Shown: positions 1 through 8,407 of the stretch, piece after piece
How the letters are laid out: every line of letters starts with the position of its first letter
How positions within the stretch are numbered: position 1 is the first letter of the stretch
Assembly: GCA_021798335.1 (NCBI GenBank)
Contig: JAJZMI010000169.1
Span: 1 to 51,437 of the forward strand
Origin: Pseudomonadota bacterium
Lineage (GTDB): Bacteria > Pseudomonadota > Gammaproteobacteria > Steroidobacterales > Steroidobacteraceae
Direction of reading: 5' to 3'
DNA length: 51,437 bases
Made by a program: the position numbers and the translations under genes
The notes under the pieces: generated by a model
Database searches by the model: none
Told to the model about the DNA's origin: nothing
The model's input: the letters and a program-made list of their open reading frames with translations, nothing else

Positions 1-2
1 GT

Positions 3-968
3 CATTCCCTGAGCGAAGCCAATCGTGTCATCCGCGGCGCGCTGCCCAGGCTGTTGCGCGCTGCCGCCGGCGCGTTCTATGTGTCTCGCGGACCGGAGAG
101 TGCCTTGGAGCTGCAGGTCAGCTGGGGCGACCTGACGCCGGCGCAGAGCTTCTCCTCGGAGGACTGCTGGGCGCTGCGCAGAAGCCGGCCGCACTCGTAT
201 GAGCCAGAGCGTTCGAGTGTCGCATGTCAGCATTTCGGCAGCGTCACTCGGGCATGTCTGTGCGCTCCGCTGGTCGCGGACGGACTCGCGTTCGCGGTCT
301 TGCACGTGCAGAGCGCCTCCGCCGAGCCGGTCTCGGCGGACGTGCAGCGCGTCGTCGCGGCTCTGGCGGACCAGCTGTCGCTCGTGGTCGGCAATCTGCG
401 CCTGCAAGAGACGCTGCGCAGCGGCTCGGAGCGCGATCCCCTGACGGATCTCTACAATCGCCGGCATCTGGAGATCTCCCTGCACCGCGAGCTCGCCCGG
501 GCGCAGCGCCATGGGCACCCGGTGAGCCTGGTCATGCTGGACGTCGATCACTTCAAGGAATTCAACGACACTCACGGACACGATGCGGGCGACGCAGTCT
601 TGTGCGAAGTCGCGCAGGTACTGAAGCGTCATTCGCGTGCCGAAGACATCGCCTGCCGCTACGGCGGCGAGGAATTCCTGCTGGTGCTGCCGAGCTGCTC
701 CCTCGACGATGCCTATGCCAAGGCCGAAGCGATCCGGGAAGCGATCGCGCAGCGCCGCGTGGTCATGCACGGCAGCGCGCTGCCGCGCATCACCGCCTCA
801 CTCGGCATCGCCAGCTACCCGCTCCATGGCGAGCGCATGGAGGAACTGATCAGCTGCGCCGACGCGGCGCTCTATCAGGCCAAGGCGAGCGGTCGCAACC
901 GGATCATTGCCAGCTCCCCGCCCGGCGACGTCGTGCTGTTCGAACAGAAAGGCCGCGGCACGGGTTGA
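3..968 (+). CDS. GAF-GGDEF diguanylate cyclase, 5' end outside the window
   Basis: The frame is open to the left edge, so the N-terminus is missing. About 130 residues of a GAF-like sensory domain come first, followed by a full GGDEF domain beginning at RDPLTDLYNRR. The active-site loop reads GGEEF (near base 665), which is catalytically competent, and an RAED sequence five residues upstream fits the inhibitory I-site (RxxD) that binds c-di-GMP. The predicted role is synthesis of c-di-GMP from two GTP in response to a ligand or redox signal. The signal itself cannot be read from the sequence. A TTG codon at 54 could serve as an internal start, but the upstream residues look like continuous domain sequence. 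Confidence 0.85.
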   Translation, partial: HSLSEANRVIRGALPRLLRAAAGAFYVSRGPESALELQVSWGDLTPAQSFSSEDCWALRRSRPHSYEPERSSVACQHFGSVTRACLCAPLVADGLAFAVLHVQSASAEPVSADVQRVVAALADQLSLVVGNLRLQETLRSGSERDPLTDLYNRRHLEISLHRELARAQRHGHPVSLVMLDVDHFKEFNDTHGHDAGDAVLCEVAQVLKRHSRAEDIACRYGGEEFLLVLPSCSLDDAYAKAEAIREAIAQRRVVMHGSALPRITASLGIASYPLHGERMEELISCADAALYQAKASGRNRIIASSPPGDVVLFEQKGRGTG

Positions 969-1147
969 ACGGGTCCAACGCCGTGCCGCATCGTGGCGAA
1001 GGCGAGCCGGGGAATTACGCACACGCATTGACATGAGTCACACGGGCGGCCGAACCGCGGTTTTGCCGGCCGAGTATTTTCCGGCGCGCATGCGTGGCTC
1101 GCGCGATCCGGGCTATCGTCCCGGGCGAACGACGTTTTCCTCGGCGC

Positions 1148-2551
1148 TCAGCCCGTGGCCGAGATTACCTTGCCGGGGTTGAGGATGTTGTACGGATCGA
1201 GCGCGTTCTTCAGCGTACGCATCAGGGCAATCTCCGCGGGCGTGCGTGAGTACGACAGGTAGTCGCGCTTCTGCAGGCCGATGCCGTGCTCGCCGGAGAT
1301 GGACGAGCCCGGCCGGGTGCGCAGCGGCCCGTACACCAGTTCCTCGATCTCATGGTGGCTCTGCGGCGTGCTGTTCTTGATGCCGACCATCACGTGCAGG
1401 TTGCCATCGCCCAGATGACCCCACACCACGAAGCGGCACTCGCTCCCCCAGCGGGCCACGAGTGCCCGATGCACCTCGTCGAGGTAGCCCGGCATGTCGT
1501 CGATCTTGAGGCTGATATCGAAGGCCGATACCGGGCCGTCGCGGGTGACCTGCGCAACGTCGTCGCGCAGGCTCCACATCGCCTGGCGCTCGGTGTCGGA
1601 TTTGGCGATCACCGCGTCGCGGACCTCGCCGGCCTCGAGCGCCCCGGCGAGCACACTCTCGAACCGCTCGGCGTCGGCCTGCACGCTGACGCCGCGCGTT
1701 TCGACCAGCACGTAGAATCGATGACCGTGCGGCAGAATCGGCCGGCCGGGGGCCGGCGCGGTGGTGACCAACCGGTAGAATTCCGCCCACATCACCTCGA
1801 AGGACGAGAGTGACCCACCGAGCTCGCGCTCCAGACGGCGCAATGCGCACGGCAGGTGCGCGAATTCCTCCACCGCCAGCAAGGCGACGTTCTCGCTGAG
1901 CGGCCTGGAGCGCAGCCGCAGTACGGCGCGCGTGACGACCCCGAGAGTGCCTTCCGAGCCGATGAACAGCTGCTTCAGGTCGTATCCGGCGTTGTTCTTG
2001 ATCAATGTGTTCAAACTGTCGACGATCGTGCCGTCGGCCAGGACGGCCTCGAGCCCGAGCACCATGTCGCGCGTCATGCCCCAGCGCAACACCCGGTTGC
2101 CGCCGGCATTGGTGGCGATGACGCCCCCGAGGGTAGCGGAGCCGCGCGCGCCGAGGTCCAGCGGCAGCAGCAGCCCGTGGGCCTCGGCCGCCTCGCAGGC
2201 GTTCTGCAGGATGCAACCGGCCTGCGCGCGCATCACCCGATTGGTCGCGTCGATTGCCTCGATCGCGCTCATTCTCTCCAGAGACAGAGCGAGCGCGCCC
2301 CCGGCCGCCGCGCCGTCGACCAGGCCGGTGCACCCGCCCCAGGGCACCACGGGGTGACGCGCGGCATGGGCCTGTCTGAGAATGAACGAGACCTCGGCGG
2401 TCGAGCGCGGCCGCAATACCGCCAGCGGAACGCCCAGATCGACGCCCAAGCCGTGCATCTGGGCGGTGTCCCGGACCTCCAGGGCCGCCGCGCCGCGCAG
2501 CACGGCCTGCGGGCCCAGTGCGCCTTCGAGCTGTTCGATCAGTGACGACAT
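1148..2551 (-). CDS. FAD-linked 2-hydroxyacid oxidase (GlcD/D-lactate dehydrogenase type)
   Basis: This 467-residue protein has an N-terminal FAD-binding PCMH/FAD_binding_4 domain (PWGGCTGLVDGA, then GSATLGGVIATNAGG and GSEGTLGVVT) and a C-terminal FAD-oxidase C domain with WGHLGDGNLHVM and SGEHGIGLQKRDYL. The family oxidises D-lactate, glycolate or other D-2-hydroxyacids at the membrane or in the cytosol. The start at MSSLIEQ was chosen because AAAGAGG lies upstream and the domain begins there; the longer open frame crosses the divergent promoter region. It sits head to head with an FCD-type regulator gene and beside sugar-acid genes, so oxidation of a glycolate- or lactate-like by-product of sugar breakdown is plausible. 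The exact substrate is unknown. Confidence 0.85.
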   Translation of the reverse strand: MSSLIEQLEGALGPQAVLRGAAALEVRDTAQMHGLGVDLGVPLAVLRPRSTAEVSFILRQAHAARHPVVPWGGCTGLVDGAAAGGALALSLERMSAIEAIDATNRVMRAQAGCILQNACEAAEAHGLLLPLDLGARGSATLGGVIATNAGGNRVLRWGMTRDMVLGLEAVLADGTIVDSLNTLIKNNAGYDLKQLFIGSEGTLGVVTRAVLRLRSRPLSENVALLAVEEFAHLPCALRRLERELGGSLSSFEVMWAEFYRLVTTAPAPGRPILPHGHRFYVLVETRGVSVQADAERFESVLAGALEAGEVRDAVIAKSDTERQAMWSLRDDVAQVTRDGPVSAFDISLKIDDMPGYLDEVHRALVARWGSECRFVVWGHLGDGNLHVMVGIKNSTPQSHHEIEELVYGPLRTRPGSSISGEHGIGLQKRDYLSYSRTPAEIALMRTLKNALDPYNILNPGKVISATG

Positions 2552-2572
2552 GGTCGGCCTCTTTGCCTCGAT

Positions 2573-2592
2573 ATAAATATGATAAATATCAT
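2573..2592. promoter_or_regulatory. candidate operator between the FAD oxidase and GntR genes
   Basis: ATAAATAT occurs twice with a 9-bp period (2573-2580 and 2582-2589). The second copy lies in a perfect inverted repeat, ATGATA-AA-TATCAT (2579-2592). It is an AT-rich patch inside the GC-rich divergent intergenic region, about 30 bases upstream of the oxidase start. A symmetrical AT-rich site beside a GntR-family gene is typical of an autoregulatory operator. This is inference; no consensus for this regulator is known to me. Confidence 0.4.
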
Positions 2593-2667
2593 GAGTGGCG
2601 GCGCCCGCCGGCGTCAAGTTGCCGGCGCTATACTTGCGCGATCGACCGCTGCGAGAGTACCGCTTCG

Positions 2668-3444
2668 ATGCGCCCGAGGACGCTCCGCTCTGCCAACAGC
2701 GCCCCGCGCGCGAAGGCGCTGCGCCTGCATGGCACCATAGCTCGCGACATCGGTGTGCGCATCGTCTCGGGAAAACTTGCGCCGGGCCGAGTGTTGGAAG
2801 GTGAGATCGCCGCCAGCGAGCAGCTGCGGGTGTCGCGCACCGCGTATCGGGAGGCACTGCGCATTCTCGCCGCCAAGGGCCTGGTCGAGTCCCGCCCGAA
2901 GCTCGGCACGCGGGTGAGCGAGCCGCGCGCATGGCATCTGCTCGATCCGGACGTGGTGTCGTGGATCTTCAGCGCTCAGCCCGATCCGCGCCTGCTCGCC
3001 GGGCTGTTCGAGCTACGCACCATCGTGGAGCCGGCCGCCGCGGCGCTGGCCGCCGCGCGTCGCAGCAGAGGGCAGCTGCGCACCCTGCGCCTCGCCCTCG
3101 AGGACATGGCCAGCGAATCCCTGGCCGTCGAAGCGGGCCGGGAGGCCGACCGGCAGTTCCATTCGGCGCTGCTCGAGGCCTCGGGCAATCCGTTCCTGGC
3201 CTCGCTGACCAGCGGGATCGCCGCCGCCGTCACGTGGACCACCATCTTCAAGCAGCGCGGCGCGCCTCTGGAGCGCAATCCGCTACCCGATCATCGCCGC
3301 GTGTACGAGGCGGTGGACCGGCGCGATCCGGCGGCCGCGCGCGCCGCCATGACCGATCTGGTGCGCCTGGCGCTGCTCGACACGACGCGCGCCCGCGCGC
3401 CGGTCAGGAAGCGAGCAGCTGCTCGCTCTGCACGGCGCCGGTAG
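2668..3444 (+). CDS. FCD-domain GntR-family transcriptional regulator
   Basis: The 258-residue protein carries an N-terminal GntR winged helix (IVSGKLAPGRVLEGEIAASE, then SRTAYREALRILAAKGLVESR, with the GTRVSEP wing) and an all-helical FCD effector domain from about residue 105 (LFELRTIVEPAAAALAA ... ADRQFHSALLEASGNPFL ... DHRRVYEAV). FCD domains usually bind sugar acids or other carboxylates through a metal held by Asp/His residues. It lies between divergent FAD oxidase and convergent permease genes, so local control of the sugar-acid cluster is likely. The ATG at 2668 was chosen because the winged helix begins soon after it; the open frame extends upstream into the promoter. The last 41 bases overlap the 3' end of the permease gene on the other strand. 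Confidence 0.85.
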   Translation: MRPRTLRSANSAPRAKALRLHGTIARDIGVRIVSGKLAPGRVLEGEIAASEQLRVSRTAYREALRILAAKGLVESRPKLGTRVSEPRAWHLLDPDVVSWIFSAQPDPRLLAGLFELRTIVEPAAAALAAARRSRGQLRTLRLALEDMASESLAVEAGREADRQFHSALLEASGNPFLASLTSGIAAAVTWTTIFKQRGAPLERNPLPDHRRVYEAVDRRDPAAARAAMTDLVRLALLDTTRARAPVRKRAAARSARRR

Positions 3445-4717
3445 GGCGATAGCCCCACAGCGCATAGAACAACACGTAGCCATAGCAGATCCACGGCAGA
3501 ATGTACGACAGATGCAGGCCGATGTGGTCCGCCAGAACTCCCTGCAGCTCCGCGAGCGCGCCACCGGCGATCGCCATGATCAGCAGCCCCGAGCCTTCCT
3601 CGGTCAGCGGCCCGAGACCGCTGATGCCGAGCGTGAAGATCGTCGGGAACATGATCGAATTGCACAGGCCGACCGCGAGCAGGCAATACATCGCGACGTG
3701 ACCGGATGTGGCGAGCACCGTGGCCACCAGCGCGAGCGCGCCGAGCGTCACCATGCTCAAGAGCCGCTGCGGCTTCATCCGGCGCAGGAGCCACGCGCCG
3801 ATGAAGCGCCCGGCCATGGCTCCGCCCCAATACAAGGTGAGGTAGTCGGCGGCCCGCTGATGCGACAGTCCGCCGATCGAGGGTAGGGACATGAAATTGA
3901 TCAGCGTCGAGCCGATGCCGACCTCGCAGATCAGGTACAGCGCGATCGCCGGTACGCCGAACACCAGGTTGCGGTGCTGCCAGAGACTGTGGCGTGCTCG
4001 CTCGGTCCGGGCCATGCGCCGCGTCTCCTTGCCCAGATCCGGCAGCCGCACCCGCCACACGAGTATCGCGAGCGCCAGCAGCACCACCGCGATCATCGCG
4101 TAGGGCAGCTCCACCGTGTGTACGCTCGCGGTCCGCTGCGCGGCCGTCAGATAAGCGGCGCCGTGCGCAGTGTCCGCGGCGCCATGCCCGAGGATCAACA
4201 GCCCGCCGAACAGCGGTGCCAGCATCGTGCCGGCGGAATTGAGTGCCTGCACGAGGTTCAGGCGGCTCGAGGCCGTGTCGGGCGGGCCGATCACCGCCAC
4301 ATAGGGGTTGGCCGCCACCTGCAGGAGCGTGATGGAGGCGGCCAGCAGAAACAGCGCTACCAGGAACAGCCCGTAGGACTCCAGCATGGCCGCCGGGATG
4401 AACCCGGCGGCGCTCACGGCCATGCCCAACAGGCCGAGCACCACCGAAAGCTTGTAGCCCGTGCGCTCTAGGATCTTGGCCGACGGGATGGCCATGATCA
4501 GATAGGCGAGGAAGAACACGAGCTGAATCAGCAGGACTTGCGCGTAATCCAGCTGGAAGGCCGTCTTGAAATGCGGGATGAGGGTATCGTTCAGGACGGT
4601 CACGAAACCCCACATGAAGAACACGGTGGCGAGCACCACCAGCGCCGCCGTGTATGCCTGGGCCGTGCCGCCGTGCGGGCGCGCCACGCTCGAGTCGCCG
4701 CCGATCATGCCTGCCAT
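3404..4717 (-). CDS. FucP-like MFS sugar permease
   Basis: This 437-residue polytopic membrane protein is of the L-fucose:H+ symporter family. Typical features are FFMWGFVTVLNDTLIPHFK in helix 1, QVAANPYVAVIGPPDTASSRLN and FGGLLIL in the N-terminal half, and ADYLTLYWGGAMAGRFIGA plus FPTIFTLGISGLG in the C-terminal half. The family imports L-fucose and related sugars with protons. The start ATG at 4717 follows GGAG at suitable spacing; a second Met lies three codons on. It is separated from the divergent AraD1-type gene by about 190 bases carrying candidate operators, so it probably supplies the substrate of this catabolic cluster. The sugar is not determined. Confidence 0.85.
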   Translation of the reverse strand: MAGMIGGDSSVARPHGGTAQAYTAALVVLATVFFMWGFVTVLNDTLIPHFKTAFQLDYAQVLLIQLVFFLAYLIMAIPSAKILERTGYKLSVVLGLLGMAVSAAGFIPAAMLESYGLFLVALFLLAASITLLQVAANPYVAVIGPPDTASSRLNLVQALNSAGTMLAPLFGGLLILGHGAADTAHGAAYLTAAQRTASVHTVELPYAMIAVVLLALAILVWRVRLPDLGKETRRMARTERARHSLWQHRNLVFGVPAIALYLICEVGIGSTLINFMSLPSIGGLSHQRAADYLTLYWGGAMAGRFIGAWLLRRMKPQRLLSMVTLGALALVATVLATSGHVAMYCLLAVGLCNSIMFPTIFTLGISGLGPLTEEGSGLLIMAIAGGALAELQGVLADHIGLHLSYILPWICYGYVLFYALWGYRPTGAVQSEQLLAS

Positions 4718-4780
4718 GCTGAGGGCTCCGGATCCCGAGGCCCCGCCCCGCATGCGCGGGCCGGCGCCAAGGGTCGCCGT

Positions 4781-4808
4781 TTAATCAGACAAATGGAGTC
4801 CGGACAAT
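4781..4808. promoter_or_regulatory. candidate operators between permease and AraD1-type genes
   Basis: Two GACAA half-sites, in TCAGACAAA (4785-4793) and CCGGACAAT (4800-4808), are spaced 15 bp apart. The second contains the 8-bp palindrome GTCCGGAC (4798-4805). On the other strand these read as TTGTC half-sites, similar to the TTGTC-N-GACAA type sites bound by FCD GntR regulators. Control by the regulator at 2668-3444 is inferred from proximity. Confidence 0.35.
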
Positions 4809-4911
4809 ACGAAGCGGCCGGACCGGCTGTCAAGCGCTGCTTATTAATCGGATAATTAGGCTTCCCTTGCATTATGATTCTGCTCCGAATTCGTGCTGGC
4901 CGGGGGTGTTC

Positions 4912-5892
4912 ATGGCATTGCGTCTGGTGCAGATCGAAATCGCCGCCGAACGTTGCGTGGCGGCGCTTGCGGACGAAGGGCACGCGCACAGGCTGGACGG
5001 AGTCGCCAGCGTTTACGAGCTTGCGACGCAGACCATTGCCGCGGGCCTCACCCTGCAGGAGGCGGTGCGCCGCCGCCGCACGGATCAGCGCATCGCGCTC
5101 GCCAGCGCGCGGTTGCTGCCGCCGATCGATCATCCGGATCCGGCGCATTTGTACCTGACCGGCACGGGGCTGACCCATCTCGGCTCGGCCGAGAGCCGCG
5201 ACAAGATGCATGCGCTTGCCGCCGGCGAGGCGGGTCAGACCGACTCCATGCGCATCTTCCGCGAGGGGCTCGAGGGCGGCAAGCCGGCTCCGGGCGGTGC
5301 CGGGGCCCAGCCGGAGTGGTTCTACAAGGGGGATGGCTCGAGCGTCGTGGCGAGCGGCGCGCCGCTCGAATCGCCCGCCTTCGCCCTCGATGCGGGCGAG
5401 GAGCCGGAAATCGCCGGCATCTACCTGATCGACCCCGAGGGTGTGCCGCGGCGGCTCGGTTTCTGTCTGGCCAACGAGTTCTCCGATCACGTGACCGAGC
5501 GGCACAACTACTTGTGGCTCGCGCATTCGAAGCTGCGCCCGGTGGCGCTCGGGGCGGAACTGCTCACTGGCGAGCTGCCCGCCGACGTGCGCGGCACCAG
5601 CCGCATCTACCGCGGCGGGCGGCTGCTGTGGGAGAAGCCGTTTCTCACCGGCGAGGCGAACATGTCGCACTCGATCGCCAACCTCGAGCATCATCACTTC
5701 AAATATGCGGCCTTCCGCCGCCCCGGTGACGTACACGTGCATTTTTTTGGCACGGCGACCCTGTCGTTCTCCGATCAGGTGCGTACCGAGCCCGGCGATG
5801 TCTTCGACATCCGTGCCGACGCTTTCCTGCTGCCGCTGTGCAATCCTCTCAGGCGCGCCGTGGCGCTGGGCTCCGCGCCGCGCCCGCTCTGA
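4912..5892 (+). CDS. AraD1/GguC family 2-keto-3-deoxy-sugar-acid dehydratase
   Basis: This 326-residue protein belongs to the fumarylacetoacetate-hydrolase fold group. It shows the AraD1/GguC-type sequences LYLTGTGLTHLGSAESRDKM, EPEWFYKGDG-like segment, GFCLANEFSDHVTERHNYL and DVHVHFFGTATLSFSD. Known relatives convert 2-keto-3-deoxy-L-arabonate (pentonate) to 2-oxoglutarate semialdehyde, or act on related acids. The ATG at 4912 with GGGGGTG upstream was preferred to a TTG 15 codons earlier. It converges on the semialdehyde dehydrogenase gene, which would take its product, so the two fit as the last two steps of a Weimberg-type pentose pathway. The sugar and stereochemistry are inferred only. 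Confidence 0.75.
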   Translation: MALRLVQIEIAAERCVAALADEGHAHRLDGVASVYELATQTIAAGLTLQEAVRRRRTDQRIALASARLLPPIDHPDPAHLYLTGTGLTHLGSAESRDKMHALAAGEAGQTDSMRIFREGLEGGKPAPGGAGAQPEWFYKGDGSSVVASGAPLESPAFALDAGEEPEIAGIYLIDPEGVPRRLGFCLANEFSDHVTERHNYLWLAHSKLRPVALGAELLTGELPADVRGTSRIYRGGRLLWEKPFLTGEANMSHSIANLEHHHFKYAAFRRPGDVHVHFFGTATLSFSDQVRTEPGDVFDIRADAFLLPLCNPLRRAVALGSAPRPL

Positions 5893-5926
5893 GCGAGCAC
5901 GGATGCGCTGCGCGGCGCCGATGCGG

Positions 5927-7510
5927 TCAGCCTCGTTTGGCGAGGCGTCGCTCACCCTCCAGCCGATGCGGCCAGCGGGGCAGCTCAGCGGCACGCAGCT
6001 CGAGCGGAAGCAGTGCGTCGGGGAAGTCCTGATAGCACACCGGCCGCAGAAACCGCTCGATCGCCAGGGTGCCCACCGAGGTACTGCGGCCGTCGGAGGT
6101 CGCCGGGAAGGGGCCGCCATGAACCATGGCATGACATACCTCGACGCCGGTCGGCCAACCGTTGACGATGATCCGTCCGGCCTTGCGCTCGAGTGCCGGC
6201 AGCAATCCGTGCGCGAGCGGCTGATCGGCCTCGTCCATGTGCAATGCCAGGGTCAGCTGACCCTCCAGCCGCTCGATGATCCGGCGAATCTCCGTGACCG
6301 TTGCGCACCGCACCACGAGCGAGGCGGGACCGAAGGTCTCCTCGGAGAGTTCAGGATGCTCCAGAAACGTGGTGGCGGGAACGCTGAACAGGGCCGCGCG
6401 GCCGCAGTTCGCCGCCTCACCTGCGGCGCCGCGCGCGATCAGCTCGGCGCCGTGGGCCAGCATGTGCTCGACGCCCTGCGTGTAATTCCGATGAATGGCC
6501 GCGGTGAGCATCACACCGGGGGTGATGTTCGCGAGTGCCGTGCCCGCGGCATCGAGGAACGTCTGCAGACCCGGACTGTGCAACGCCAGGATGATCCCGG
6601 GATTGGTGCACATCTGGCCGACGGACTGCGTCAGCGAAGCGGCGAACTCGCGCGCCAGGCGCTCGGCGCTCGAGCCGAGCACCCCGGGCATCAATATGAC
6701 CGGATTGACGCTGCTCATCTCGGCGAACACCGGGATGGGCTCTGGGCGTTTCGCCGCCACGCTCATCAGCGCCAGACCTGCGGTTCGAGAGCCGGTGAAC
6801 GCCACGGCCCGAATGCGCGGATCGGCGGTCAATGTCGCGCCCAGCTCGGTGTCCGGGCCGTTGAGCAGCGAGAACACGCCTTCGGGCATGCCCGTCTCGG
6901 CCGCCGCGGCCGTGATGGCCTGTGCGACCCACTCGCTGGTACCGGGATGCGCGGGGTGGCCCTTGACCACGATCGGACAGCCCGCCGCGAGCGCCGCCGC
7001 GCTGTCGCCGCCGGCGACCGAGAAGGCGAGCGGAAAATTGCTCGCGCCGAACACCGCCACCGGCCCGATGGCGATCTTGCGCTGGCGCAGGTCCGCGCGC
7101 GGCGCCGGCTGGCGCTGCGGCATCGCCGGATCGACGCGCAGGCCCAGCCACTCGCCCGAGCGCAGCTCGGCGGCAAACAGGCGCAGCTGATTGGCGGTGC
7201 GGGCGCGCTCGCCTTCCAGGCGTGGCTGCGGCAGCGCAGTCTCGCGCTGCGCGCGCTGCAGCAGCGGCTCGCCTTGCGCCAGGATGTGCTTGGCGATCGC
7301 CTCGAGAAACAGGGCGCGCCGCTGCGGCGGCAGTGCGCGATAGGCATCGAACGCGGCGTCCGCAAGCGCGCAGGCGGCCGCGACTTCGGCGGCGCCCGCG
7401 GCGCTGAAGGCGGGCTCCAGGGGCTGGCCCGATGCCGGATCGAGCGCTGGAAATTTCCGCGGCATGTCCCGTCGCTCGCGGCCGATGAACAACTCTCCAG
7501 TCAGTGCCAT
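5927..7510 (-). CDS. 2-oxoglutarate semialdehyde dehydrogenase (2,5-dioxovalerate dehydrogenase)
   Basis: This 527-residue aldehyde dehydrogenase is of the NADP-dependent KGSADH type. The catalytic cysteine is C301 in SVGQMCTNPG and the general base is E264 in VFAEMSSVNP. The cofactor region contains FGASNFPLAFSVAGGDSA and FTGSRTAGLAL, and the C-terminal part has ETFGPASLVV. These are typical of 2,5-dioxopentanoate dehydrogenases, which oxidise 2-oxoglutarate semialdehyde to 2-oxoglutarate. The start at 7510 (MALTGELFIG) matches the family N-terminus; upstream codons fall in the divergent promoter region. Adjacent to an AraD1-type dehydratase and divergent from an aldose dehydrogenase, it fits the final step of oxidative pentose or hexaric acid breakdown. 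Confidence 0.85.
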   Translation of the reverse strand: MALTGELFIGRERRDMPRKFPALDPASGQPLEPAFSAAGAAEVAAACALADAAFDAYRALPPQRRALFLEAIAKHILAQGEPLLQRAQRETALPQPRLEGERARTANQLRLFAAELRSGEWLGLRVDPAMPQRQPAPRADLRQRKIAIGPVAVFGASNFPLAFSVAGGDSAAALAAGCPIVVKGHPAHPGTSEWVAQAITAAAAETGMPEGVFSLLNGPDTELGATLTADPRIRAVAFTGSRTAGLALMSVAAKRPEPIPVFAEMSSVNPVILMPGVLGSSAERLAREFAASLTQSVGQMCTNPGIILALHSPGLQTFLDAAGTALANITPGVMLTAAIHRNYTQGVEHMLAHGAELIARGAAGEAANCGRAALFSVPATTFLEHPELSEETFGPASLVVRCATVTEIRRIIERLEGQLTLALHMDEADQPLAHGLLPALERKAGRIIVNGWPTGVEVCHAMVHGGPFPATSDGRSTSVGTLAIERFLRPVCYQDFPDALLPLELRAAELPRWPHRLEGERRLAKRG

Positions 7511-7620
7511 GTGAACGCTATGCTCCTGATGACGGGTCCGGTGTAAGCGTGATGGTACGCCCCCGCGCATAATGATGCGCCCCCTCCCCGGTCGTTGATT
7601 TCTACGGAGTGCACTGCACG

Positions 7621-8379
7621 ATGACAGCTCTCTATTCTGACCTCAAAGATCGAGTCGTTCTGATCACCGGCGGCGGTTCCGGGATCGGCGAGGCCACCGT
7701 GCGGGCGTTCGTGGCGCAGCACGCCAAGGTTGCCTTCATCGATGTGGCCCGGGAGCCCTCGCAGGCGCTGGCGGCCGAGCTGGCCGGCGCCGGCGCGACC
7801 GTGCATTTCGAGCCTTGCGATCTGACCGACATCGCGGCGCTGCGGCGTTCGATCGCGGCCATCGCCGCGCGGCTGGGACCGATCATGGTGCTGGTCAACA
7901 ACGCTGCGAACGACGAGCGGCACGCCACCGAGGAGGTGACCGAAGCGGTGTGGGACAGCCGCATCGCGGTCAATCTGAAGCAGCAGTTCTTCTGCGCACA
8001 GGCGGTGCTGCCGGGCATGAAGGCCGCCGGGCGCGGCGCGATCGTCAATCTCGGCTCGATCTCCTGGATCATCGGCCAGGGAGGCATGGTCGCCTACACC
8101 GCCTCGAAATCGGCGGTGCTGGGGCTGACACGCTCGCTGGCGCGCGATTACGGTCCGTATGGGATCCGGGTCAACGCGGTGGCGCCTGGCTGGATCATGA
8201 CGCAGCGCCAGCTCGAGAAGTGGGTGACGCCGCAGACCGAGACGGAGATCCGGGCCCGGCAATGCCTAAAGCGCGGACTGCAGCCCGCCGAGGTGGCCAG
8301 CGTCATCGTGTTTCTCGCCTCGGACGCCGCCAGCGCCTGCACCAGCCAGCAATACATCGTCGACGGCGGCTGGGTGTGA
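7621..8379 (+). CDS. SDR aldose 1-dehydrogenase (xylose/arabinose/galactose type)
   Basis: This 252-residue classical short-chain dehydrogenase has the nucleotide motif TGGGSGIG (16-23), D41 at the end of the second strand (favouring NAD), NNAAND, catalytic S146/S148, Y159 and K163, and the C-terminal IVDGGWV. From memory it resembles Caulobacter D-xylose dehydrogenase XylB, including DERH after NNA, ISW after the catalytic strand, and QEKW/QLEKW in the lid. It would oxidise an aldose to its lactone, the entry step to the AraD1/KGSADH branch. The ATG at 7621 is chosen; a GTG four codons upstream directly follows GGA and is possible. It is transcribed with the following aldehyde dehydrogenase, 28 bases apart. 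Confidence 0.8.
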   Translation: MTALYSDLKDRVVLITGGGSGIGEATVRAFVAQHAKVAFIDVAREPSQALAAELAGAGATVHFEPCDLTDIAALRRSIAAIAARLGPIMVLVNNAANDERHATEEVTEAVWDSRIAVNLKQQFFCAQAVLPGMKAAGRGAIVNLGSISWIIGQGGMVAYTASKSAVLGLTRSLARDYGPYGIRVNAVAPGWIMTQRQLEKWVTPQTETEIRARQCLKRGLQPAEVASVIVFLASDAASACTSQQYIVDGGWV

Positions 8380-8407
8380 GCGCCAAGAGGGCGCGCCCGG
8401 AGTTACG

